Below are positions 19,275-30,045 of a stretch of 64,000 nt of DNA, piece by piece (position 1 is the stretch's first letter; the number at the start of each line of letters is the position of its first letter). The notes beneath the pieces were generated by a model. The model saw only the letters and a list, made by a program, of their open reading frames with translations, was not told the DNA's origin and did not search any database. Both the position numbers and the translations under genes were made by a program. The stretch spans positions 808,468 through 872,467 of the forward strand of contig BCGQ01000003.1 in NCBI GenBank assembly GCA_001599355.1, given 5' to 3'. The stretch comes from Nakazawaea peltata (Eukaryota > Ascomycota > Pichiomycetes > Alaninales > Pachysolenaceae).

Positions 19275-19543
19275 GATCGGCTAGAGATAGTGAGGTTTAT
19301 GGAGATGAAGATGATTTTTCAGTCTGATCTTTTTACTCTGTTTTTACTCTGTTTGCGATGAGATTTGACTCTTTTTTACTCCGTTTTTACGATTACCAAA
19401 TTTGGCTTTAAATTTCTTTAATTTTTACTCTGTTGTGTTTCTGCATTTTCATATTCTGCTCACTTTATTGTTGTGGTCGCCTCTTTTGTGTGGTGAAGAG
19501 ATTCAACTAAGACACTACCTAACCGTCGCTTGACAGATCAGAT

Positions 19544-20833
19544 ATGGACTCTACCCTTCGACGCCGTTTCAGAAGGCAAAATACTACTGATTCGGCCAAA
19601 TTACAGAATCGAAAGTCCAAGACCGATGCGCCCCTTGGTCCTGACGGCTCATCAGCACCTGTGGTGCCCAGAATGCCTCAATTGGCAACACATAAAAGAA
19701 TCTTTGGTGTGCCCAGAAGGGTGCTAAATTGGTTATATTCCACATCTTTGGGTATTCTTTTGTTGTTATTCATCGGTTTTGCCTCCGTTTTACCCATAGA
19801 TGCTATAGTTCAATCCAAGAAGAACTTACTGTTGAACACTTTAGTTGTTTTGATTTGTTGCATCATCTTCATCGTGGTGACATTATTCGCATACTCAGTT
19901 AGAGTGTTTATTATGAGACTTCATTTACAAGATATTCCCAAGAACTACATTCCAGATCACCCAAGTGATCTTCCCCTCTCTTGTTATAATTATATACAGG
20001 AGGGTTTGCATAGATGTGAAACTGTTATGGAGAAACTGAAACCTGACCAGGTGATCAAACATAAAGGTTTATACCATCAAACACAGCATAATTACATTGA
20101 AGGATTCCCTGAATACTTGGTGTATGAAGATATTGTCAAATCTCTTGGTGAATCTCTCAAATATAAAGGTTTTATTGCCGAAAATAGAGACGCTCAACCC
20201 CTCAAATGTGCTACTTATAGAGAATTGATCGAATTTTTCGATGAAAAGAGGGTTTTATTTGCTAATACCAAATATTTGGACCAATATACGGCATTATATG
20301 ATAGGTTAAGATTTAGTGGAGAAGCTATTGAACAAGAAGATTTCTTGAAATTAATGGAACTTTTCATCATAGTACTGAATTTTACTGCGTCTTATGACAT
20401 GGCTTTACCCGAGAAAAAGCCACCTATTCAGGTTCCTACTATTTTGCTCCAATCTACAGGCGGTCTGACTATTACACATACTAACCAAAGTATTTCTGGA
20501 GTCTCGATCCAGCAATCTGTTCCTTCATATGTCCCATTAAGTAGGACTGAGTCTAATAGTAGTGTGTTAATTCGAACACCTTTAGTTTCAGCTCTGCTGT
20601 CGATGGTACATCTGAATCCGGACGAAGTCAACTCTGCTTTTCATTCGGACTATAATCATAATTCGCTCAAAAAGCTTAAAAGTAACTCTTCGATGAGATC
20701 AGGTCAGTCACTGGCTGATAGTTTTTATCAAACGAGAAGATTTTCAAATAGGGGTAATTCTACTAGGTCGTCGTTGCATATAGACAGTCAATCTTCGAAT
20801 CTGTCGATCAGAGTTACTAGAATGGACTCTTAA
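19544..20833 (+). CDS. DLT1: Dlt1-like membrane protein
   Basis: Resembles S. cerevisiae Dlt1 ('defect at low temperature'), whose biochemical role is unknown. Two adjacent membrane spans are at about 65-88 and 97-119, preceded by a basic N-terminus and followed by a conserved cytosolic block (PDHPSDLPLSCYNYIQEGL, then GFPEYLVYEDIVKSLGESLKYKGF). The last 130 residues are Ser/Asn-rich and probably disordered. The 429-residue length exceeds the S. cerevisiae protein mainly through this tail. Family assignment rests on the two-span layout and central block; moderately sure. Confidence 0.72.
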   Translation: MDSTLRRRFRRQNTTDSAKLQNRKSKTDAPLGPDGSSAPVVPRMPQLATHKRIFGVPRRVLNWLYSTSLGILLLLFIGFASVLPIDAIVQSKKNLLLNTLVVLICCIIFIVVTLFAYSVRVFIMRLHLQDIPKNYIPDHPSDLPLSCYNYIQEGLHRCETVMEKLKPDQVIKHKGLYHQTQHNYIEGFPEYLVYEDIVKSLGESLKYKGFIAENRDAQPLKCATYRELIEFFDEKRVLFANTKYLDQYTALYDRLRFSGEAIEQEDFLKLMELFIIVLNFTASYDMALPEKKPPIQVPTILLQSTGGLTITHTNQSISGVSIQQSVPSYVPLSRTESNSSVLIRTPLVSALLSMVHLNPDEVNSAFHSDYNHNSLKKLKSNSSMRSGQSLADSFYQTRRFSNRGNSTRSSLHIDSQSSNLSIRVTRMDS

Positions 20834-21135
20834 CTGGAAATGGATATTGTATAATAAAGTATTATGTATTTGGTGTAATGATGTAAGTGTGAGATGCTTT
20901 GAGTCTGCTCTGCTCTCTTTTTGACTCTGTGCCCTCTCTAACTCTGCGCTCTTTCTAACTCTGCGCTCAAATCCCTCCCCTGTATTTCGCGCAGCCCCTG
21001 TTTCCCCTCCTTTTTGACCCGTACCAAATCAAAACAAACACAGTAAAAATTCCTCAATCTTTTTTTTTTAACTCGGATCAACTTGGACTCAATCAAAACA
21101 CCTAAGACACTACCCATTTAATTCATAAACACAAG
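20834..21135. promoter_or_regulatory. DLT1-PSG1 gap with one 13-mer element
   Basis: This 302-bp region has GGTGTAATGATGT at 20872-20884, 38 bp after the DLT1 stop, and pyrimidine-rich CTCTGCGCTC-type repeats at about 20920-21000 ahead of PSG1. No gene is seen. Confidence 0.5.
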
Positions 21136-22425
21136 ATGAAGGTGATCAATTTTGCATGTGTGTTGCTCTCGGGGATATCAGTTTATGCTGACGCGCTTGC
21201 TGTCCCGGAAACTGCTTCCGCCACCCTCGAAGCTCCAACGCCTACCTTATCCCCATCGTCCACTACAACGGCGGTATTGGATAAGAGATATAAACAGGTA
21301 GTTAAACCTAATCCAGATGTCAATAATGGACTCAAACAAAAGGTCACACTGGTCCCTGATCTGCTGCCCGGTATGGAACAAGCTTGGTTGAGAACCATTT
21401 CTTCCACCATAGTGGAAGTTGTCCAGCCAACCGTGATTGCCGGTGTCACTTTCAGTGCCAAACCACCCGCCACCACCAATGGACTTGAGCCATGGATCTC
21501 TTTAAATAAGGACGGTTCTCCAAAGACCATCAAACCTCAACAGAAGAATGGCCATATCAAGAATGGAAAGCCTGATTATAAGAACTATTTCAAGGATCTG
21601 AAGACCGTCACTTACGAACAAAGTCAATTGAAAGCTCATAATTTAAAGGATGGTGACACTTTCGAAGAGGTGGTTTATCTGCCTGAAGATCAAACTTACG
21701 TGTCATTGAATCCACTTCTCAGATGTACTCCTGATACTTACTACAAGAAAGGTCTTGCCAAGGATATCTTATCTGCTCCATTCTGTACTCCAAGAGAAGG
21801 CACAAGTTTGAAAATGGGCCCTACATATTTCATCACCTGGTTCACCAAATACTTCTCCAAAGATACCCAGAATGTCAGAATTCATTTGACTTATGTCAAG
21901 GAATCTGCTAAGGAGAAAGGTATGAACAAAAGAGATTTAGATTTCTCCAATGAAGGTGCCTTACCAGGAACTTTCTATTCTTCTGATTGGATTTTAAATA
22001 GAGATGGATATTTCCCATTCGAGGTGCAAGAAGAGTGGTTAAAAGGTCAATACAGCCGTAAAGTACTCATCAACATCCAACCAGACACCATCGCCGATGA
22101 AGATTTCAATCTCTTGAACTCCAATGGAACTCTGATCACCATCATGAAAGGTGCCGTAGTTGCTAAAACTACAAAAGAACAAAAGGCTCTCCAAGATATG
22201 GGAGTCAGTGAAGATGATGACAGTGTCTATTATATCATCCTGGCCATGCCAACCGTTGTTATCCTTGCCTCATGTTTCATGTATTTCTTCGTCTATATCA
22301 CAAGAGGTCACAGAGATTTCTCGGCTGTTAAGAAGGCTTACTTCAAGAAGAGATTTGGTAAGAGAAGAAACTATGATCATTTACCTCAACATAAGCTGGA
22401 TATTGCTTTAAAGAGATTAGATTGA
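21136..22425 (+). CDS. PSG1: Psg1-like type I membrane protein of the secretory pathway
   Basis: S. cerevisiae Psg1 helps stabilise the plasma-membrane proton pump Pma1 in the Golgi. This 429-residue protein has a signal peptide (about residues 1-18), a Kex2-type KR site at 50-51, a conserved luminal domain (VIAGVTFSAKPPATTNGLEPW at about 113-133, and paired cysteines), and a C-terminal membrane span near 368-392 followed by a basic cytosolic tail. The organisation matches YKL077W. A second KR (in NKRDLDF) lies in the luminal region. Confidence 0.82.
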   Translation: MKVINFACVLLSGISVYADALAVPETASATLEAPTPTLSPSSTTTAVLDKRYKQVVKPNPDVNNGLKQKVTLVPDLLPGMEQAWLRTISSTIVEVVQPTVIAGVTFSAKPPATTNGLEPWISLNKDGSPKTIKPQQKNGHIKNGKPDYKNYFKDLKTVTYEQSQLKAHNLKDGDTFEEVVYLPEDQTYVSLNPLLRCTPDTYYKKGLAKDILSAPFCTPREGTSLKMGPTYFITWFTKYFSKDTQNVRIHLTYVKESAKEKGMNKRDLDFSNEGALPGTFYSSDWILNRDGYFPFEVQEEWLKGQYSRKVLINIQPDTIADEDFNLLNSNGTLITIMKGAVVAKTTKEQKALQDMGVSEDDDSVYYIILAMPTVVILASCFMYFFVYITRGHRDFSAVKKAYFKKRFGKRRNYDHLPQHKLDIALKRLD

Positions 22426-23026
22426 GTGACTACCGTATAGAGTGAATAATATGTCTTATTTAGATCGAAGTGAATAGTTGAATCTTAATAGTGGGAGGAG
22501 TTACTTGATTTGGAATATTGGTGGTGCACGACATTTAGGTAATATGATTTCCTAATTAGTATTATTGGTCGTACACGACTTGTTAGCAAGAAGGGGTCTC
22601 AGAAGGGTCTAAGAGGGGTCCAAGAAGGGGGTGATTGAAGTGGTCCATTAGGTCAGTTGTTCAAAAAAGTTGTTCGTTAAATTGAACTATTTGACTACAG
22701 AACAAGAATAATACCCAAAAAATAACCCATACAAATCTATATAAAATATATAAACCGTCTCTAAACCATACACAAATTATATATGAAATAAAATCTTTAA
22801 AGCTTATAAAAGTTATATATGATAAATTGGCTCCGACTTGGATAAGCCAACAGATGGGATATACAATACTTGAATAACGACAACGACCATCAGCAGTAAT
22901 AGAATCTGAATAATCAGACCAATAAGTATACCAATATCAATTGTTACCAAACTTCAATACATCATTACACCAACTACATTTCCTACAAATTAACATCATA
23001 ACACCAACCATATCAATTCAACTATC
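22426..23026. other. Convergent PSG1/ANR2 3' region, AT-rich, with two repeated motifs
   Basis: This 601-bp gap has two copies of the 13-mer element in reverse orientation (22959-22971 and 22993-23005), the latter 22 bp from the ANR2 stop. GTGCACGAC near 22524 and GGTCGTACACGAC at 22567-22579 flank ATTTCCTAATTAG (22547-22559). The segment 22720-22840 is very AT-rich and might serve as an origin. No gene is seen. Confidence 0.55.
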
Positions 23027-24706
23027 CTAACAACAAATATTACCGATATAATTACCAATCTTGGCCTTCCGTCTCCACCAAACTTCCACCAACTCAACAA
23101 CAAACTCATGGTCATGTCTACTATATGGATCTAAACCCATCTCATTAATATCATTCAATCCAATCCAGACATAATTCTCTTTAGCTGACTCATCCTGCTC
23201 TACAGGCTCATAACCATCTTCGGAATTGTGATTGTTCATGATATCTGCCAACACTTGGAAGATCTTGATTGTCATATTGTGGAAATACCCGACAATCCGA
23301 AGAACATCAGCAATATCTTTCTTATTATTCAGCTTTTTAAACCCATTTTTATTAGAAGAAGAGAGTTGAACAGATTCTTGATCGGTAAGAGTACTGATAT
23401 TATCCAAACCTTCTTTATCCACTTCAAATTCACGATTAGCAGGATCATTCTCACCCAGAGATGCCCACCATGAGAATCCTTTCCATATATATTCCTTCCA
23501 AGACAGAGGTTCAGTGACATCCATCCACCATTTCAAGTCTTCTTCATCACAATATTGGCCTTCAAATAAGTTGAACTCATCAAAGAGGATTCTAAACCTT
23601 CTTAAATCACGTTGGGAAGCTTTAATATGTGTCAGATCACCTTTAGAATACTCTTCTGACACAATTATCTCCAGATTATTCTCCTCTTTTGAGCTCAATT
23701 TAATACTGTAATCATAGAGGAAAGATTTATATAGTAAAAGTTCATCAGTAGTCGATAAAATGAAGCTAGGATCCACCTTCTTGATAATAGAGTCCAAATA
23801 ACTTATATCATTAACCCCCATATTGAATAAAGGTTGTAAATATTGTAATGATTCATAATTTTTGATCCCAGAAGCCACGAGATCTGGTAATATCTCTTGA
23901 GGCATAGTACCTAATAACGATATGCAATATACGAAACAGCAGCTCTGTCTTATGGATTCGGCATTATGAACGATAATCCTCTTCCTAAGTAAAGCCATTT
24001 TCCAAGCTCGAAATACCAACGGACCCAAATTCTCCAAAAGCTCAGGCAACTCAAGTAACATATGATGACGGGTAGAATCATGGTCAGGTTTAGACACAAC
24101 AGATGAACTAACCGACTGGGCATCATCAGCTGCCACTGGATGCTCAGACACCTTATTCTCATTGAAGAACTCCTCCAATAAAGTATACTGAACGATATCT
24201 TGATCGGCTGTTGAGTCAAGCCATAATTTCAATAATGATTCCAAATCTTCTATGTATTCCCAACCACTGGTGAATATAAGAGGTTTCCAAACGGTCGAAA
24301 TGACTTCAGGGATCGACTCATCGCCAGCAATATCAGCTTGAACCACTCTATTAGAGACCTGGATCTTCGAGTTGAACGTGTCCCCCAGCAGTGGGTTTAT
24401 CAATAACCCAAGAGAGTACATTTTGACCTTGGATCTATCGGAGAAGTCGACCTCTGTGTCTCCCAAGTTCGACCTGTACACAGACACACCGTAGATCAAC
24501 TTTTCCGGGAACTTGGACTCATCTGGATCGGTCACAAAAGCAATGGTGTCTTCATTGACGTTGTGAAGTCCCGAGGGCAAAGACTTGAATTCGAGACTTT
24601 TTAACGAGACTAAGTCGTTTACTGACTTTGACCATTCTATGGTGTAACCAGTACGAACGTCGAATTTCAGTAAAAAAAGCAGGGAGATTTTCGATTTGTG
24701 GGACAT
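23027..24706 (-). CDS. ANR2: Anr2/LCHN-type (DENN-related) protein
   Basis: A 559-residue protein of the fungal DUF4484/LCHN family related to DENN-domain trafficking proteins; S. cerevisiae Anr2 (YKL047W) is predicted to be palmitoylated. Visible family features are the N-terminal LLFLLKFDVRTGYTIEWSK strand-helix, the central LLLELPELLENLGPLVFRAWKMALLRKRI helix block around 235-265, and the C-terminal WKEYIWKGFSWWASLGEN motif near 420. The C-terminus ends GNICC; the terminal cysteines could be lipidated. The role in membrane traffic is inferred. Confidence 0.72.
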   Translation of the reverse strand: MSHKSKISLLFLLKFDVRTGYTIEWSKSVNDLVSLKSLEFKSLPSGLHNVNEDTIAFVTDPDESKFPEKLIYGVSVYRSNLGDTEVDFSDRSKVKMYSLGLLINPLLGDTFNSKIQVSNRVVQADIAGDESIPEVISTVWKPLIFTSGWEYIEDLESLLKLWLDSTADQDIVQYTLLEEFFNENKVSEHPVAADDAQSVSSSVVSKPDHDSTRHHMLLELPELLENLGPLVFRAWKMALLRKRIIVHNAESIRQSCCFVYCISLLGTMPQEILPDLVASGIKNYESLQYLQPLFNMGVNDISYLDSIIKKVDPSFILSTTDELLLYKSFLYDYSIKLSSKEENNLEIIVSEEYSKGDLTHIKASQRDLRRFRILFDEFNLFEGQYCDEEDLKWWMDVTEPLSWKEYIWKGFSWWASLGENDPANREFEVDKEGLDNISTLTDQESVQLSSSNKNGFKKLNNKKDIADVLRIVGYFHNMTIKIFQVLADIMNNHNSEDGYEPVEQDESAKENYVWIGLNDINEMGLDPYSRHDHEFVVELVEVWWRRKAKIGNYIGNICC

Positions 24707-25063
24707 TGCACCTCGTGTAGGTGTGACGATGAGGTGATGGTTGAATTTGAAGAGCTGTGGTGTTTGGTTAACCGTAGCTTTGTGGAGCTGGTGGAGTTAT
24801 TAGGGGCAGAGACTGGCAGAGACTGGCAGAGACTAGGGCAGGAAAAACATATTTTAAATATTTAATATTTTGCTGCCGGTAGGCAGGGGGCCAGGATAGG
24901 AGGGCAAGACAGAGCCAGGGAAGTGACACAGCAAGGGCAGGATTAGAGCCAGTGTGACTATGTGGGGCAGATTTAGAACCAGTGAGTACCGTAGGTAGAC
25001 GGCCCAAGCTACAGAGCTTACATGTTCAGGCTAAGGGCTAAACTGTTATTACAGACCACTTTA
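24707..25063. promoter_or_regulatory. ANR2 upstream region with a 10-bp tandem repeat
   Basis: GGCAGAGACT is repeated three times without change at 24805-24834, within a wider GGCAG/GCCAG-rich stretch. GGTGTGACGATGA at 24720-24732 is a near match to the 13-mer element, 14 bp from the ANR2 ATG. The region also takes the EXO84 3' end. No gene is seen. Confidence 0.55.
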
Positions 25064-27196
25064 TTATACAGAAACTGCCGCAGGAGCATTATAAAATCCC
25101 CCCAATAAAAATCCAACATCAATTCCAATCTTCTTCAAATCATCAACTTGTTCCCTCGTCACCTTCACACAATCCAGATAATTGAAACTTTTGATATCGA
25201 CTCCTCCCAATTGTTGCTCCAAAAATTGCAGATGAACCCGTACTTGGTTGAAACACCAATCAACAAGGAAACATTTCTGAGAAGGTTCATCTTCAAAGAA
25301 CTCAGAATACAATCCAATCGTATTCTTAATGATCTGGAATCTGATGATCGAGATCTGGGTAATATAGTCCGGGATAATTCCATTAATATCAACCTTATCT
25401 ACTAAATTACTAATCATATGAGATCTTGATTTAAGCAACTCATCTCTCCCGACATTACCAAGATCTAATTGAGTGAAAAGTTTCAAAACTTCAATCGTGG
25501 CAGAAGCAGACAACCTAGCAGGGGAATGTAATTTACGGACCAATTCTTCGACAATTTGTTCCTTTCTATGCAGTAATCTCAATTTCAAGTTCTCAATGAT
25601 CAGTATGACCTCTTCCATTTGTTCTTCGGATACTTTAGCACTTAATTTATTCAATTCTGCACCAATGACTTTGAATAACATGATCAGTTGAGCATAATTT
25701 TTACGAGAAATCCGAATATCCAACTCATCAATATTATCATCAAGATTCTTAATCGACACAATGGTATTATTTGAGAAGAGATCCAAACTTCTCGTACGTT
25801 GATGAGTCTTATTCAAGATTCCCGAAGATCTACGTTCTTTAGTTGAAGATTTCGATCTACTAACTTGCGAATGTGCTCTAGATAACGAACTTGAAGCTCT
25901 ATGAGTCTGTCTAGAACTCTTATCATTCTCCATTACTGTCTTGATCTCATCTTTTCCTTTCCTGTACAGATTCAAAATCTTCGTATAATGATCGTATCTC
26001 TCAGTTCGATACACAAACTTGGAATTTTGATACACAATCTTGATCATATGGAAATCTTCATCCAAAGAATCGTTCTGCGGGACCTTCAAATCAAATAATC
26101 TTACATCACGTAATGGCCAACACTGAGATGCCACCAACGTAGGTCCCCTGTTATATCTATTATTCCCGTTATAGGCAGTTCCATCATCATTATGTCTTCT
26201 TTTCGACAGAACCAATACATGGTCATTTAAAATGAACAAATGTACACTTTGAGATGCTTTCATTGTTGCAGGACTCACTTCACTCCATTTCCCACTCTCT
26301 GCTAACACATGTCTTCCTGGAATCAGAGAAATCAATTGTTGAGCCCCAGCTACATGATTAAAAAGACTTTGTAACTCTTTATCCCACAACTTCTGTAATA
26401 CTAATATACTAGATCTGTCTCTAGCACCACGAGATCCATTCCCTTGCAGTTCTAAAGACAATCTCACATCCGCAGCCTCTTTCATACTTTGTAGAATCTC
26501 ATTCAACTCATTAAAAGTAGCCTTCAAATTCTTAATCTCCACCTCTGTTTCATTGAAATCCTTTGAAGTCTTTGTCAAGTTCTCCAAACTCTTATTAATG
26601 ACCTCCTTGATACTATCGTCAACTTGTAAAGACAATTTGGTCAAATTCTTCAGGAATTCATCGATTTTCACCAGTGTAGCGTTGCCTAAATTGCCCTTAA
26701 TATACAGAGAAGAATCGAAATCAGGCTTCGATAGCAGATCGAATTCGGATTCGTAAGGTTTACGATCAGAATCAGCCACCGCACCGCCAGACGACTCCTT
26801 TTGGATCATATTTTGAGCATGTAATGGCAATGGCAGGTGCTTGAAATCCATCGGAGGAGCCGCGTTTAATCTCACCGAGAACCGTCTGTGGACTCTGGCC
26901 TTATCGACGTTATCGACCTCCAATGGCAGGCTCTGCAAGCTCACATCAGGGTTCTGACTCCTATTGTACACCGAGGCGGCATTCGAGTACTTTCTGGGTC
27001 TGCTTTGACTCGGTCCAGTCGGCATCTCCACCGAAGTATTAGCGCCCAGATCAGCAGCATTATAATCGGGGAAATTGAATCCGCTGTAGGGATTTGAAGG
27101 CGGATTGGAACTGGTGGTCAGCGGTAATGGTGGAGCATCCGAAGTCCCGCCAAACTTCTTCCAATCTCCTCTTGGAGCTCTGCTCTTCCTATTCAT
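25064..27196 (-). CDS. EXO84: Exocyst subunit Exo84
   Basis: Exo84 is part of the octameric exocyst that tethers secretory vesicles to the plasma membrane at growth sites. The 710-residue protein has a disordered Pro/Ser-rich N-terminus, a coiled-coil region at about 175-265 (LSLQVDDSIKEVINKSLENL and onward), a PH-like domain at about 300-430 (VHLFILNDHVLVLSKRR to YDHYTKILNLYRKGKDEI), a basic Ser/Arg-rich linker, and the C-terminal helical rod. Length and order of parts fit fungal Exo84. Confidence 0.9.
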   Translation of the reverse strand: MNRKSRAPRGDWKKFGGTSDAPPLPLTTSSNPPSNPYSGFNFPDYNAADLGANTSVEMPTGPSQSRPRKYSNAASVYNRSQNPDVSLQSLPLEVDNVDKARVHRRFSVRLNAAPPMDFKHLPLPLHAQNMIQKESSGGAVADSDRKPYESEFDLLSKPDFDSSLYIKGNLGNATLVKIDEFLKNLTKLSLQVDDSIKEVINKSLENLTKTSKDFNETEVEIKNLKATFNELNEILQSMKEAADVRLSLELQGNGSRGARDRSSILVLQKLWDKELQSLFNHVAGAQQLISLIPGRHVLAESGKWSEVSPATMKASQSVHLFILNDHVLVLSKRRHNDDGTAYNGNNRYNRGPTLVASQCWPLRDVRLFDLKVPQNDSLDEDFHMIKIVYQNSKFVYRTERYDHYTKILNLYRKGKDEIKTVMENDKSSRQTHRASSSLSRAHSQVSRSKSSTKERRSSGILNKTHQRTRSLDLFSNNTIVSIKNLDDNIDELDIRISRKNYAQLIMLFKVIGAELNKLSAKVSEEQMEEVILIIENLKLRLLHRKEQIVEELVRKLHSPARLSASATIEVLKLFTQLDLGNVGRDELLKSRSHMISNLVDKVDINGIIPDYITQISIIRFQIIKNTIGLYSEFFEDEPSQKCFLVDWCFNQVRVHLQFLEQQLGGVDIKSFNYLDCVKVTREQVDDLKKIGIDVGFLLGGFYNAPAAVSV

Positions 27197-30045
27197 CTTT
27201 AGCCCCTTAACAACACCTCACACAGACACGCAATACTTAAAATATTCACATATTTTTGTTATTTATTTTTGCCTTTTTTGATTTGTATGGGGACCGGAAA
27301 TGGAAATTGGGATGGAACGCACGACCGAAGAGGCTCGGTAGAGAAAATAGGGAGAAAGAGGGGAGCGAATGGGGGGAGAGAAAGGAGAGGGGAGAGAACG
27401 GAGAGGGGGGAGTACGGAGAGGGAGATACTAAAGATGAGGGGAGTGATGAATACAGAAAGAAGAGCTTTTGAGCGCAGAAGCTCGGAAGTAACGTTTAAA
27501 GTTTAATTATCGACGAGGCGTATTGGGTAATTATGTTAATTTTGTCGCTCGGAAGAATGTTGAGTTAATTGAAGGGTCTTTGTCTGCACGATTACTTGAT
27601 TTTAGATGCTAATTAACGCACTCAGAGTTTACAAAATATTTGAGAAGAGAGTTCAGCAAGATAGTAGTCATTGAGAGTTCGACTCATTCATACCCATTCC
27701 ATCATATATTCTCACCTAATGGTCTAGAAGTTACCATGGTAATAGCCTGGTAAAGCTATGGTTAAGTTGCATATAAAAGATATGTAAACCTTGTTTATGT
27801 GTTTATTGCACTCGATAGAATCAATTATAATGCATAGAACCAGGAGATATCACCGTAGTCCTAACTCCGCAGACTTGCTATTACCATAAATATGATGGCG
27901 CATGCTTCTTGTCTATTGTTCACCAGTTCGACCTTACAGTACCTATTGAATACCTCGTTTTATACATGGTTACATTTCACTGGAGATTTGCGATTTTGCT
28001 CGTAGTATAACAAAACCACACACAAAAAATCCTATTATTACATAAGACTTTGTAAGAAAACCTCATGTTTAGAAGATCCAATTTGACTCCCTTGTAAGGA
28101 TTTCCGTTATTGATGCGAGAAGTGTTATTCGCTGTCTTGGCTGATAGATACCGCAATGAGAAGCTGGGATAGATAATAAAGCTCGAATCGTCTTGCTTTG
28201 AACATTCAACCCTCGAACCATTCTCCTCGAACCTTCGCCCTTTGGCGGGCGGAAAATGGCTCTTCTCAAGGACCCAAAATTAATCAAGGTTACATAAGAT
28301 TCACGAATTGTAGCGTAAATCATTTGATTGTATGTGCCCCCAAATATCTTTTCTGTACATATTTGCATTAAAATAAGGACACACCCAAGGGAAAAAACGG
28401 CTTATTACCTTAGATTTCCGTAAAAAGTATTACAAGGGCACAGAGGCAGAAGCGAAAACAAGTGAATTCCTGTCTCGTTTATGCATACGCCGAGACCTCT
28501 CTGTAAGTCTGGGGTTCCAAAGAAGAAGCCGAGCTAGTCTTCGCTATGCGGGTGCAGTTTGGCAGATAGAGATCATTGGTACAAGATATCAAACACGACT
28601 ATCACAGTCGAAAGTGACTAAACTTTACTTTAGGTTTTGTTGGGAGCGGAGGGGAATTAGAGTTCAACTAATAACTACTGTTTGGGATAAATGCGACAAA
28701 GATAAGGTGGATTCGGACAATTGATATAATATCTAAGTTTGATTGATTCAGCACAATTAGAGAACAAGAAGAGATTGAGTGCTCTCAATACTTAAGTCAA
28801 ATAATTATGATGACTACCTTAGAATTGATAAGAATTGAGTTATTCGGAATATGACGTTTCCGTAGATCCATAACAGCCCGTATTTCTGTCGTGGTGGAAC
28901 GTTAGGCTCGCCAGCCGTTAGTAAAAACCGCGATGATGGAGCATCAAAATTGCCCAATGCCTCTGCTATTGTGTACTTTGTTGCTGATCAGGAACGCAAA
29001 CACAGTTCCACAGAAAGAAAATATGAAACCAATTAGGAAATTTACGTAAAAAAACACAAGATAGAAAATATGTTTTTGGGAGACACACACTGAATAATCT
29101 TGCATACAAATTGACCTGGCAAAGTCAGTTCGCTCTAGGGCATATCTGCATAATAAAACTCACTCATGTGCATTATCACTTGCGAATTTCACCCATATCA
29201 CCTCGACGTACCGAAAATGGAGAGTGCTAGGGCATATGTAAGAACGAGGCTTATTGCTCTCGCTTTCATGGATCATCGAGCTCGTATGTCCGGCTCAGCA
29301 AACATTTCAAAATAGAACAAACAATAAGAGAGGAGAAGAAAAAGTACAAAATCTGACTGGTACAAAAAGTAAGGAGATAAGGTCAATCAAAGTTTATTGA
29401 TAGCAAGTGTCGATGAGCTCCTTCCATCACCTACTAAAACTTCCATTGGATCGGTTTTTGATGGTGCTAACTGCTGATCTCTGTCCCTCTCAAACTTAAA
29501 CTCCTCTCCACTCCATATCTCTCATGTAATTGTAGATAGAGATTAAATTAACACACACTTTGCTCTATCCATTCCTCAAAATATGTAATCGGACTAAATT
29601 TCCTCTTTCGTTTTACGCCTATTGTTCTTCCCAATAAAAACAAAAGAAACAAAAAAAAGTCCCATAATTTATGTTATCCTTAAAATTACAAAATTAGATA
29701 AACGTATATATATCATGTAGGAATGGAGCCGGATTTAAATTAGAGGAGTTTCTTGGATTTGTCTGGCTACTATTTATCGAGGTGATATCAGATCCATAAT
29801 CTCTCCCTATATCTCCTTCTGCTTGAGAGATCAGATACTTTTCGGAATTTCAATTTCAAAGTCTGATTTTCATCCCCTTTAGCGCCCAAGTTTGTCATTT
29901 TTATACGGATAATTTATCTATATTTATGAGATAGTCAAACTTTAGTGCGACCCCCCTTTGCAAAGGCTTTATATTATTAAATTGAACTGGAAAACTGAAT
30001 TTTACTTCGAAATTGAGTCTCTAGTGTTGACTGACTGAAGCTTGT
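27197..30045. other. 2.85-kb gene-free region between EXO84 and an orphan regulator
   Basis: Both flanking genes start here. Next to EXO84 there is a nearly pure purine tract (27340-27426, six pyrimidines). The rest has no convincing gene, tRNA or transposon end; a 99-codon ORF at 28069-28368 on the reverse strand looks random. Poly(A/T) runs and CAATTAGGAAATT at about 29032 are present. Such length in a compact genome suggests a large regulatory region for the gene at 30046, unannotated non-coding transcripts, or both. Confidence 0.6.
27340..27426 (+). repeat. Polypurine tract upstream of EXO84
   Basis: Only six of 87 bases on the + strand are pyrimidines, with GGGGGGAGAG and GAGAGGGGGG runs. 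Such tracts can resist nucleosomes or form triplex DNA. It lies 145-230 bp upstream of the EXO84 ATG. Confidence 0.8.

Noticed and set aside
28069-28368. Reverse-strand 99-codon ORF in the large intergenic region
   Set aside because: It has an ATG but mixed composition, no recognisable domain and codon use unlike neighbours; it looks like a chance frame.
28638-28680. TGTTGGGAG start as a possible solo LTR end
   Set aside because: No matching CAACA end, target-site duplication or tRNA primer-binding site was found nearby.
28807-28813. C-box-like ATGATGA as a C/D snoRNA
   Set aside because: No suitably spaced CTGA D box or terminal stem follows.
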